From the IMG/VR virus record IMGVR_UViG_3300006922_000058, positions 1 through 40,729 of that record: a DNA stretch of 40,729 nt. The stretch is one strand, 5' to 3'. Positions 1 through 5,307 of this stretch are shown piece after piece. The translations under genes and the position numbers were made by a program. Position 1 is the stretch's first letter. Every line of letters begins with the position of its first letter. Below the pieces are notes generated by a model. That model ran no database searches. It worked only from the letters and a program-made list of their open reading frames with translations, and was not told the origin of the DNA. Source of the stretch: a virus.

Positions 1-62
1 CCTAATAACTATACCTACTTAACTACTTAGAGAGAGCTAGTAAAGAAATACTTGTAGAAGAC

Positions 63-91
63 TTGACAAAGCCGAATATTTTTGGTATGGT
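63..91 (+). promoter_or_regulatory. sigma70-like promoter for the first gene cluster
   Basis: TTGACA at 63-68, a 17-base spacer and TATGGT at 86-91. It precedes the small gene at 123, which has an AGGAG ribosome site, and probably drives the overlapping genes to 1070. A perfect -35 and optimal spacing make this a likely promoter; the -10 is non-canonical. Confidence 0.65.
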
Positions 92-122
92 GTTTATACC
101 GACAATTAAATAGGAGAGTGTT

Positions 123-266
123 ATGAAAAATAATAAACGCTTGATGGGCAAACCAAGAGCTATGAACAGTAGTTTTACTGAACATAGAGCTGAATTGAAG
201 TGGTCTGAGATGAACAGGCAACAAAGAAGAGCTCATATGAAGAATACTAAGAACAATGCTAAGTAA
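123..266 (+). CDS. small basic hypothetical protein (47 aa)
   Basis: This 47-codon ORF starts at an ATG seven bases after a good AGGAG ribosome site and ends 11 bases inside the next gene. The product is very basic (many Lys, Arg and Asn) with no hydrophobic segment, so it is probably a small nucleic-acid-associated or structural peptide; I recognise no family. The placement between a consensus promoter and an overlapping downstream gene supports it being real. It is the first gene of the transcription unit starting near base 98. Bases 1-62 upstream hold no complete gene that I can support; a reading frame ending at 28-30 could be the tail of an upstream gene. Confidence 0.7.
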   Translation: MKNNKRLMGKPRAMNSSFTEHRAELKWSEMNRQQRRAHMKNTKNNAK

Positions 267-780
267 ATTCTATCCTTATACCTTTCTTACAGCAGAAATG
301 CTAGCTTTTGCTATGGCTCAAGAAGAAGAGAAGAGAGTAGATAGAACTAGAAACAGCCAACACGATACAATTATTGGAATTTGCGGCGAATTAGTGTTTC
401 TACAGTATTGGTTTGGAGATTGGCGTGGTTATACGTCGATATTAGGTGGTATGGGTCAGATTGACCTCAATGGTATAATTGAAATCAAATCCAGTGCTAC
501 CCCTCTACAAGGAAAAGTAAGTTTGATGGCTAGATTAGATTATGTAGATAAGAGAGAACCCGAAGTATATGTTCAAGTTATCTTTGATACTACTGATGGA
601 GAAAAGAATACACTAGTAGAGGGTATGAGAGCACACATTGTAGGTTGGACAACACACGATGAAGTTAAAGATGCCAAAGTAGAAAAGTATGGCTACGATG
701 TTAAAGTCGTGCCAGTATCTGAGCTGAACCCAATCAAAGAGTTGAAATCTTATTTAGAAGACGATACAATAGAGTTCTAA
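256..780 (+). CDS. predicted PD-(D/E)XK-fold nuclease-like protein
   Basis: The 174-residue protein carries the pattern of a PD-(D/E)XK nuclease core: Glu45 in an N-terminal helix (GICGELVF), Asp70 before a turn (QIDLNG) and the Glu76-x-Lys78 pair in the next strand (IEIKSS). Small phage proteins of this fold act as Holliday-junction resolvases, Cas4/RecB-like exonucleases or restriction-like endonucleases. Which applies cannot be told here; the C-terminal half (VGWTTHDEV, KVVPVSEL) looks like the extra strands of the fold. It overlaps the previous gene by 11 bases and the next by one, so it is cotranslated. The family call rests only on the spacing of the catalytic residues. An inactive DNA-binding variant is possible, although all four residues are present. 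Confidence 0.6.
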   Translation: MLSKFYPYTFLTAEMLAFAMAQEEEKRVDRTRNSQHDTIIGICGELVFLQYWFGDWRGYTSILGGMGQIDLNGIIEIKSSATPLQGKVSLMARLDYVDKREPEVYVQVIFDTTDGEKNTLVEGMRAHIVGWTTHDEVKDAKVEKYGYDVKVVPVSELNPIKELKSYLEDDTIEF

Positions 781-1070
781 TGGATAAGAGTAAAAGATTA
801 AACAATGTAGCGAGAAAGTCTGACTTGACTGTTTACGAAGATATGAAAGTATTTATCTTGGCTCTAGAAGATGCTGGTGCTGTTAAAGATAAAGACGATG
901 TCTACTGGGTTATGATTAATTGTAGAAACCACAAACTTATAGATTGCTACTTTACGTGGCACTATGCCGGTCGTCCATATTTGAATGACCCAAAGTTCGA
1001 AGAGTTTTCTAAATTAGATTTTTCTTTCATTGGAGACAATGGAATTGATTTAGAACCAGCAAATTTGTAA
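780..1070 (+). CDS. hypothetical protein (96 aa)
   Basis: The start ATG shares its A with the TAA of the nuclease-like gene, so the two are translationally coupled. The product is acidic and aromatic-rich, with no signal peptide, membrane segment or Cys/His metal cluster beyond two isolated Cys residues. The core (DVYWVMINCRNHKLIDCYF) reads like two beta strands followed by a short C-terminal region. I recognise no family. The next promoter overlaps its 3' end (-35 at 1065-1070), so this gene closes the first cluster. Confidence 0.6.
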   Translation: MDKSKRLNNVARKSDLTVYEDMKVFILALEDAGAVKDKDDVYWVMINCRNHKLIDCYFTWHYAGRPYLNDPKFEEFSKLDFSFIGDNGIDLEPANL

Positions 1071-1093
1071 AAAAGCACTTTCTGTGCTATAGT
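1065..1093 (+). promoter_or_regulatory. sigma70-like promoter (TTGTAA-17-TATAGT)
   Basis: TTGTAA at 1065-1070 overlaps the stop codon of the previous gene; TATAGT at 1088-1093 follows after 17 bases. The extended context GCTATAGTG is shared with the promoter at 2890, suggesting a common class. It drives the genes at 1124 and 1822. Confidence 0.6.
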
Positions 1094-1123
1094 GATAAAC
1101 GACAATAATATAGGAGAATAATT

Positions 1124-1825
1124 ATGGATGACAACAATCCTTATGAACTAGAACAAGTTCAGACTAATCTAACTGACTTAGTGCAAGCCAATGAATCTTT
1201 GGATAAAGCTAAGGATGAGGGAGAGATAGGCATAACTTGGAACGAATGGATAGAGACAGTTCAATATCTATCTACAAGATTTACCAAAGGTGAAGACGCA
1301 CCATCTGAATGGAGTGATACTTACATCAGAGGTATGTTCCAAGACTTACAATATTTTTCATACAAAGCTGTTCAAGGTGCAGTAATTAAATTGCACAATG
1401 AGGGTAGAGCTTATGCTCCTAACTCATCACAGATTATTGGTATGATAAACAAACTAGGTTACAACCAAGTGACTACTTACCACACTTACAATTTGTTAAA
1501 GAAGAATAAAACAGAATGTGGTGCAGGTGGAGAACACGATTGGGTAGATAGTGGATGGGTCTTTGATGACATAGGCACACCAGTCTTCCACGAGTTCTGT
1601 CCAAAAAGAGGTGGTCCTAATTTGCCAGCTTGTTTAGCTGAGAGAGTTAAGTCAACTCCATCAGAATATAACTTGAGAATCAAACCCGAGCCTATGACAA
1701 GAGAGAAGTTCGTAGCAACAATGAAAACTATGAAGCTTAGTCATAAGTTACAAGATGAGATTCTAGAATATAGAAATAGATTACAGACTGAAGAAGAGCT
1801 TGCGGCTAGAGGAGGTGCTAAGTGA
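1124..1825 (+). CDS. hypothetical protein, possible replication/helicase-loader-like
   Basis: The 233-residue product has two parts. Residues 36-115 form a helical segment with the run FTKGEDAPSEWSDTYI, then YKAVQGAVIKLHNEG and YAPNSSQIIGMI. That layout (W..Y..RF, short loop, W....L, AV..L, P-S..I) is typical of N-terminal domains of phage helicase loaders and replisome organisers. Residues 130-172 hold Cys132, His138, His156, Cys159 and Cys170, a possible metal-binding insertion. The C-terminal third is helical. A good AGGAG site precedes the ATG, and the next gene overlaps its stop by four bases. The loader link is a pattern resemblance only, and no polymerase or helicase gene lies in the window to support it. 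Confidence 0.45.
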   Translation: MDDNNPYELEQVQTNLTDLVQANESLDKAKDEGEIGITWNEWIETVQYLSTRFTKGEDAPSEWSDTYIRGMFQDLQYFSYKAVQGAVIKLHNEGRAYAPNSSQIIGMINKLGYNQVTTYHTYNLLKKNKTECGAGGEHDWVDSGWVFDDIGTPVFHEFCPKRGGPNLPACLAERVKSTPSEYNLRIKPEPMTREKFVATMKTMKLSHKLQDEILEYRNRLQTEEELAARGGAK

Positions 1826-2526
1826 TTGACAATGAATTTTATAGAAGATGTCTTTTCGGAGACAATGAAGAAAAGATAAGTCACAACATTTTTGAGGTGA
1901 CAAGTTTCTATCACGCTATGAGAGTTAAGAAATACATAGGTATCATTTCTCAATTAATGAAAGATGAGTTGTATCTCTTACAAGAAGAAGATGAAATAAT
2001 TTTGCAAGTAGACCCGTCAAAGAGTGACACAGTGTTTGATGAGTCAAGTATGGGATTATATACGCACAGTATTATGTCTTTGACTGGTAGATTGCCTATG
2101 CCTAAAAAATATGAAGATAGTGCATACGCAGGTAAAAATTTATTTGATGCTCAAGTAGATTGTGTTTATAAAAAAGTAGATGCAAACAAGTGGAAGAATG
2201 TTTTCAACCATACTTGGTGGGGACAAGACGATGAACTCTACGCTATGCATACAGCACTTAAAAGTTGTATGAGTATCTTGATGCACAAGCTTATAGATAG
2301 CGGCGACTTAGACGATACAGTATCGGTAAAAGATATGTGGAAAATTATAGATAGTGTTATTGAAGAAAACTCAAAAGGATTACCACAAAGGAATGCGGAA
2401 TTTGATGAGGGTAAAACTTCAGAGTTAGCTTTAGATGCTATTTCAAATTTTTATGGAGAAGAAAATTTTATAGAAAAAGCAGTGCAACAAATTTGCAAAG
2501 CTTATAATATAAATACTGAGCAGTAA
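1822..2526 (+). CDS. hypothetical helical protein (234 aa), GTG start
   Basis: Translation most likely starts at GTG 1822, which overlaps the upstream TGA by four bases and has an AGGAGG site eight bases upstream inside the previous gene. The protein is acidic and largely helical, with an aromatic, Cys-containing segment in the middle (NHTWWGQDDELYAMHTALKSC) and a C-terminal half of regular amphipathic helices. I see no catalytic motif, signal peptide or membrane span. Being coupled to the possible replication gene suggests a shared early or middle function. It is followed by the long structured non-coding region. The family is not recognised. Confidence 0.55.
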   Translation: MIDNEFYRRCLFGDNEEKISHNIFEVTSFYHAMRVKKYIGIISQLMKDELYLLQEEDEIILQVDPSKSDTVFDESSMGLYTHSIMSLTGRLPMPKKYEDSAYAGKNLFDAQVDCVYKKVDANKWKNVFNHTWWGQDDELYAMHTALKSCMSILMHKLIDSGDLDDTVSVKDMWKIIDSVIEENSKGLPQRNAEFDEGKTSELALDAISNFYGEENFIEKAVQQICKAYNINTEQ

Positions 2527-2676
2527 CCAAGTGGGAGGGACAGTCCATGCTGGGTGCGATACCCAGCTACTGCACTAGGGAAGAAGAAAGTAACTAAATA
2601 TCTGTATGGATGTTTGATACTAAATGTAGTGATTAAGTAAAAGTTATAGAAGTCTTCCCTTATTTTTTTGCCCACT
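2527..2676 (+). ncRNA. structured RNA element 1 (nested stems, U-tract)
   Basis: No ORF of note lies here. An outer helix can form between AGTGGG 2530-2535 and CCCACT 2671-2676. Inside it are a hairpin with stem GCTGGGT 2549-2555 / ACCCAGC 2561-2567 and loop GCGAT, extended by CAGT 2541-2544 / ACTG 2569-2572, and a long-range 8-bp helix AGGGAAGA 2577-2584 / TCTTCCCT 2653-2660 followed by seven Ts at 2663-2669. The last helix plus the T-run could act as an intrinsic terminator with a long loop. Loop bases GTGC 2554-2557 could also pair with GCAC 2572-2575 as a pseudoknot. A TATAAT at 2503-2508 inside the upstream gene could start a separate RNA, but has no clear -35. The family is not recognised. 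Confidence 0.5.
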
Positions 2677-2832
2677 AGAAAATGTTATTTAAATAATGAT
2701 AATTAAGTAAGTGTTAAGGTGGGCAAGATACGACGAGTATATGAGAGGGTATAATAATAATTGTCGGTGAAAGTTCCTTCGGGGATTTTCATTGCCGATA
2801 CCCTCCCATCGTCGGCTCTCTTAGGAGAGCCG
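2668..2832 (+). ncRNA. structured RNA element 2 (C(UUCG)G hairpin inside nested stems)
   Basis: A second dense set of helices. TTGCCCAC 2668-2675 pairs perfectly with GTGGGCAA 2719-2726. CGACGA 2731-2736 pairs with TCGTCG 2809-2814. GAGGGTA 2745-2751 pairs with TACCCTC 2799-2805. Inside lies a long hairpin at 2764-2798 with TCGG/CCGA, TGAAA/TTTCA and a GTTCC/GGGAT tip closed by the ultra-stable C(UUCG)G tetraloop at 2777-2782. A final hairpin, CGGCTCTC 2813-2820 / GAGAGCCG 2825-2832, competes for two bases with the CGACGA helix. The TTGCCCAC arm overlaps the CCCACT arm of element 1, so the two elements can form mutually exclusive structures. I do not recognise a known RNA family. Confidence 0.5.
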
Positions 2833-2866
2833 TATTCAAAATGAAATAATTTTTTTTATTTAAAAT

Positions 2867-2895
2867 TTGACAAATAAAAACATCTATGCTATAGT
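2867..2895 (+). promoter_or_regulatory. strong sigma70-like promoter (TTGACA-17-TATAGT)
   Basis: TTGACA 2867-2872, a 17-base spacer and TATAGT 2890-2895, the best-matched promoter in the left part of the window. It reads into the small-gene operon 2929-4316. The 33 bases upstream (2833-2866) hold an A/T-rich stretch with eight Ts that resembles an UP element. Confidence 0.75.
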
Positions 2896-2908
2896 GGTTA
2901 TATAACCA
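2895..2908 (+). promoter_or_regulatory. 14-bp perfect palindrome at the transcription start (candidate operator)
   Basis: TGGTTATATAACCA is fully self-complementary and covers the expected +1 (about 2902), touching the last base of the -10 box. A dimeric regulator bound here would block initiation. No second copy was noticed in the window. Confidence 0.45.
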
Positions 2909-2928
2909 ACAAAACAAAAGGGGGTATT

Positions 2929-3177
2929 GTGAAAGAACCAAGAAAATTCTATTACGATATTATACAAATAACAAGAGGGGTAATAAATCATCCTTACTAT
3001 GACGCAGAAGTCGTAGGAGAGGGAGAGATAGAACTCGATACATTTGGATACGCAAATGGAGAAGAAGTTTTCCATAAGTGGTCTACAAAGACCCAGCGTG
3101 CATATACCAAAACAAATACAAAGGATGCTAGAGTGTATTACATTTTTAGACATCCACAATCCGAAGAGGAGGAATAA
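2929..3177 (+). CDS. hypothetical protein (82 aa), GTG start
   Basis: First gene after the strong promoter; the start is GTG 2929 behind AAGGGGG. The product begins with KEPRKFYYDIIQITRG and alternates charged and aromatic residues, like a small beta-rich protein. It has no signal or membrane segment. It ends in four Glu residues whose codons (GAAGAGGAGGAA) form the Shine-Dalgarno site for the next gene, which starts two bases after the stop. This ties the two genes together in one operon. Function unknown. Confidence 0.65.
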   Translation: MKEPRKFYYDIIQITRGVINHPYYDAEVVGEGEIELDTFGYANGEEVFHKWSTKTQRAYTKTNTKDARVYYIFRHPQSEEEE

Positions 3178-3179
3178 TT

Positions 3180-3449
3180 ATGGCGAATGCAAAATGCTCA
3201 GTGAGCTGGTGCAACGGAAGAGGTGTAACTCGTTACAGAGGAGACCGAGTCAATAAAACTGGTCAGACTTTTCACAAGAAAGGTTATCCAGTTTATGCTC
3301 ACCAATTCTACAAATCTTATTTTTGGATTTGTAGGAATCACAACAATGGTAACTTTAGTCCTTATAGCGAGGACAAGAATTGGGATAAATGGAATAAGGA
3401 AAGTTCTATTGCCCGTGAAATTTACCGTGCGAACTGGGGTGATTACTAA
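3180..3449 (+). CDS. hypothetical zinc-finger-like protein (89 aa)
   Basis: The ribosome site GAGGAGG overlaps the end of the upstream gene. Cys6-x4-Cys11 near the start and Cys51-x2-His54 in the middle (FWICRNH) give the C-x4-C...C-x2-H signature seen in many small phage zinc-binding proteins and in the Zn arms of HNH-type proteins. No HNH catalytic motif is evident. Between the pairs lies a basic, aromatic stretch (YRGDRVNKTGQTFHKKGY); the C-terminus is Trp-rich (NWDKWNKESS, NWGDY). A nucleic-acid-binding role is plausible. The next gene starts on the last base of its stop codon. Confidence 0.6.
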   Translation: MANAKCSVSWCNGRGVTRYRGDRVNKTGQTFHKKGYPVYAHQFYKSYFWICRNHNNGNFSPYSEDKNWDKWNKESSIAREIYRANWGDY

Positions 3450-3790
3450 TGGATAAATATTTGTTCCTTGGGTTAGCTGAGCTAGCCCACGGAAGATTTC
3501 CTTATCAGTTGTTCTGTGAGATTGATGGTAAGGAATTAAACTTTAGTTTTAGATTCCAATGGTTTAGCAACTTGATGTGGGCTTGGGCTGTAAGGTCTAA
3601 GAACATTGAAGCTGACCAACAAGGTATTGTTTACTCTAATAAAGTTTGGAGAGCTTGGAAGTTACAACATAATATTTTGTATCGTCTTCATTACAGATAT
3701 GACAGACCTTACGGAGTAGGTATCCACGCAAAGATACAGAAAAGGTGGACTATGAAACTAAAGCACAAAAATAAAGTGAGCTACGTATGA
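3449..3790 (+). CDS. hypothetical Trp/Tyr-rich basic protein (113 aa)
   Basis: It overlaps the previous stop by one base and the next start by four. The sequence is rich in Trp, Tyr, Arg and Lys (FQWFSNLMWAWAVRSKN, VWRAWKLQHNILYRLHYRY), with a basic C-terminus. Hydrophobic stretches are broken by charges, so I do not call a membrane span. I recognise no domain. The tight packing with its neighbours indicates translation as part of the 2929-4316 operon. Confidence 0.6.
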   Translation: MDKYLFLGLAELAHGRFPYQLFCEIDGKELNFSFRFQWFSNLMWAWAVRSKNIEADQQGIVYSNKVWRAWKLQHNILYRLHYRYDRPYGVGIHAKIQKRWTMKLKHKNKVSYV

Positions 3791-3942
3791 AAAAATACAT
3801 AGTTACATTCAAAGGGCATAAAAAAGTATTTGCTAATTCTTACGATGATGCAAAACAAAAAGTAGAAAGCGATTTGGAATTTATTCACCCGAACTTCAAT
3901 ATGAAGTTTGAGTCAATAGGAAAATTCCAAGAGGAGGAATAA
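3787..3942 (+). CDS. small hypothetical protein (51 aa)
   Basis: This ORF starts at ATG 3787, overlapping the previous stop (ATGA), and ends on the first base of the next start. The product (MKKYIVTFKG..., then NSYDDAKQKVESDLEF) has the strand-strand-helix outline of the small phage proteins that begin MKKYxVTxxG followed by an A/E-rich helix. It ends QEEE, and the codons of that tail (GAGGAGG) are the ribosome site of the next gene, which strongly supports real translation of both. Confidence 0.65.
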   Translation: MKKYIVTFKGHKKVFANSYDDAKQKVESDLEFIHPNFNMKFESIGKFQEEE

Positions 3943-4316
3943 TGACTGAAGATTATAAAAGAAGCCTAGGCAAGTTGTATGAGAAAGTTCAGATGATAAA
4001 GAACTTTCCACATATGCTAACCGTTGGCTCAGCTATTAATACAGAGACTAAAAGAAGAGAAGTAGTTCTAGTTCTTAAACAAGAAGATGGACCTATCATT
4101 CCTTTAGCAACTCTTTTAACAGCAGAAGATATTGCATTAAGAGATTACGATGCAAAAGACTCAGCTATATTCGAAAGAGTATTCGACTTGTATGAAGTTG
4201 AAGACGATAGAGGAACTTTTGACGAGCTAAACAATGGCTTTCATCCTAAAGATAGAACTTATGATGATATGTTGAAGTTTATCGACTCTACTAGAGAAGC
4301 TGTAGAAGAACTGTAG
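3942..4316 (+). CDS. hypothetical protein (124 aa)
   Basis: The ATG overlaps the upstream stop by one base and uses the Shine-Dalgarno encoded in the preceding Glu tail. Residues 1-20 form a basic helix. Residues 24-60 look like beta strands (MLTVGSAINTET, EVVLVLKQEDG, IIPLATLL), followed by a very acidic helical C-terminal half (YEVEDDRGTFDELNN, DDMLKFIDSTREAVEEL). There are no Cys or catalytic motifs. It closes the small-gene operon and is followed by a structured gap (4317-4436). Function unknown. Confidence 0.6.
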   Translation: MTEDYKRSLGKLYEKVQMIKNFPHMLTVGSAINTETKRREVVLVLKQEDGPIIPLATLLTAEDIALRDYDAKDSAIFERVFDLYEVEDDRGTFDELNNGFHPKDRTYDDMLKFIDSTREAVEEL

Positions 4317-4321
4317 ATAGT

Positions 4322-4387
4322 TAGGGTTCCTACGACCCCTGTTTGTTTACGTGCGATTAATTTCGTATGAGTGGGAATCCTATAGTG
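4322..4387 (+). promoter_or_regulatory. long hairpin in the leader of the 4437 gene, with a possible -10 box
   Basis: TAGGGTTCCTAC 4322-4333 pairs with GTGGGAATCCTA 4371-4382 over 12 bp (two G-U pairs). TACG 4348-4351 / CGTA 4364-4367 can pair inside. There is no T-run, so it is not a standard terminator. CTATAGTG at 4380-4387 matches the -10 context of the promoters at 1088 and 2890 and overlaps the 3' arm, but no good -35 lies 17 bases upstream. Confidence 0.4.
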
Positions 4388-4436
4388 TTTACAGTATGAA
4401 TGAGGAAAGTAATAACAAGTAGAAAGGCATTGAAAA

Positions 4437-5153
4437 ATGTTAACTAATAATAACAGTGATGTAAACGCTGAAGACTTGGTTGAAAGACCAAGATACGAAT
4501 ACCACGTAGATGGCTGTGCTGTTCGTAAATGTAAGTGGAAATCCCACGATACAAACAACGAAGGTGCGTTGGACCTAATCACTCAAGGTGGTTATGGTGA
4601 TTTTATCGATTTATTCGACCAAAAACCAGCATACTTTAGGTTGTGTCACAAACATAGTCATCAATTTGCTCGTTGGTTGAACAACGATGCAATCCTATTA
4701 ACACATAACGGACACGCTCACAATGGGAGCGAACCCGGTTTTTGGCACGGTCATATTGGCTGGGACCAAAAAACTTGGACTTCGTATGTTACTGGATTCT
4801 TTTATCATTGGATTAAGCAAGGCTTTCGCTCTGCAGTATCTTTTGTTAAAGGTCATTTTAAATCACATAAGCAATGGACTAGAAAAGATATTAACGATTC
4901 AAGCACTCCAGTAGTGTTGTCATCGTTCTTTTTTAAGCTATTCTTTTTAACAAATGCTTATAAAGGTAAAGTTAATTTACTTAGACACCTTTACAACGCT
5001 AAAAAGGTTAAATTAGCTAAGTCTATTTACCGTGATAGCACTAGTTTGTATTCTGAAATATGGACAAACTCTGTCACTGGCAAACTTTCTGAATCAGAAA
5101 GGGCACTCATAATAGATTTAGGTAAAGCTTTTACTTCTTTAGAAGAAGAATAG
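4437..5153 (+). CDS. hypothetical zinc-finger-like protein (238 aa)
   Basis: The N-terminal third carries Cys27-x4-Cys32 (CAVRKC) and Cys70-x2-His73 (LCHKHSH, with His71 and His75 as alternatives). This is the same C-x4-C...C-x2-H pattern found in the proteins at 3180 and 13385. The middle is His/Trp-rich (NGHAHNGSEPGFWHGHIGW), and the C-terminal half is helical with a hydrophobic patch (VVLSSFFFKLFFL). It sits alone between the structured gap and the sRNA unit, directly upstream of terminase, a position often held by the small terminase or an HNH endonuclease. I see neither a clear HNH motif nor a small-terminase fold, so I leave the function open. The ribosome site (GAAAGG) is weak. Confidence 0.5.
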   Translation: MLTNNNSDVNAEDLVERPRYEYHVDGCAVRKCKWKSHDTNNEGALDLITQGGYGDFIDLFDQKPAYFRLCHKHSHQFARWLNNDAILLTHNGHAHNGSEPGFWHGHIGWDQKTWTSYVTGFFYHWIKQGFRSAVSFVKGHFKSHKQWTRKDINDSSTPVVLSSFFFKLFFLTNAYKGKVNLLRHLYNAKKVKLAKSIYRDSTSLYSEIWTNSVTGKLSESERALIIDLGKAFTSLEEE

Positions 5154-5182
5154 TTGACGTAAATTTAATCAATAGGTATAAT
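5154..5182 (+). promoter_or_regulatory. promoter of the candidate small RNA (TTGACG-17-TATAAT)
   Basis: TTGACG 5154-5159 begins one base after the stop of the previous gene; TATAAT 5177-5182 follows after exactly 17 bases. The expected +1 is near 5188-5190. The box lies in the GGTATAATTA context shared with three later promoters. Confidence 0.75.
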
Positions 5183-5185
5183 TAA

Positions 5186-5286
5186 GTGACTTATTAAATC
5201 CTCCTAGGGATGATGAGTCACCCTATTTAATTTAGTCATAGACTAAATGTTGTTGTCGAAGTAGAACCCCACATTAGTGGGGTTTT
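5186..5286 (+). ncRNA. candidate small RNA, about 100 nt, with its own promoter and terminator
   Basis: The transcript predicted from the promoter at 5154-5182 runs to the terminator at 5266-5286 and encodes no ORF. Hairpin 1: GTGACTTAT 5186-5194 / ATGAGTCAC 5213-5221, with an inner ATCC 5198-5201 / GGAT 5208-5211 and a CCTCCT run at 5200-5205 in and beside the loop. Hairpin 2: ATTTAGTC 5230-5237 / GACTAAAT 5241-5248 with a 3-base loop. Hairpin 3 is the terminator. CCTCCT is the exact complement of the AGGAGG ribosome sites used by this phage, so an antisense role on translation initiation is conceivable. Alternatively it is a short terminated leader that isolates the terminase promoter from upstream transcription. 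Confidence 0.55.
5266..5286 (+). terminator. intrinsic terminator ahead of the late (head) genes
   Basis: ACCCCAC 5266-5272, loop ATTA, GTGGGGT 5277-5283, then a T-run to 5286. The stem is perfect. It ends the sRNA unit and insulates the terminase promoter, which lies eight bases downstream. Confidence 0.85.
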
Positions 5287-5291
5287 GCATT

Positions 5292-5299
5292 AGTATAAT
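5292..5299 (+). promoter_or_regulatory. leaderless late promoter for terminase (AGTATAAT)
   Basis: A consensus TATAAT at 5294-5299 ends eight bases before the terminase ATG at 5308, so the mRNA would begin at or within a base or two of the start codon. There is no Shine-Dalgarno sequence between them and no obvious -35. The sequence AGTATAATTA matches the motif at 5175, 15541 and 38333. Confidence 0.6.
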
Positions 5300-5307
5300 T
5301 AATTAAG

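Noticed and set aside
2813-2857. Intrinsic terminator from the CGGCTCTC hairpin and the later T-run
   Set aside because: The eight-T run begins about 17 bases after the stem, too far for a standard terminator; it is better read as an AT-rich element upstream of the 2867 promoter.
2527-2860. tRNA, tmRNA, RNase P RNA or hammerhead ribozyme in the non-coding region
   Set aside because: No T-loop GTTCGA, no CCA-type acceptor stem, no CTGATGA/GAAA hammerhead core, and only a passing likeness to the RNase P GAGGAAAGTCC motif.
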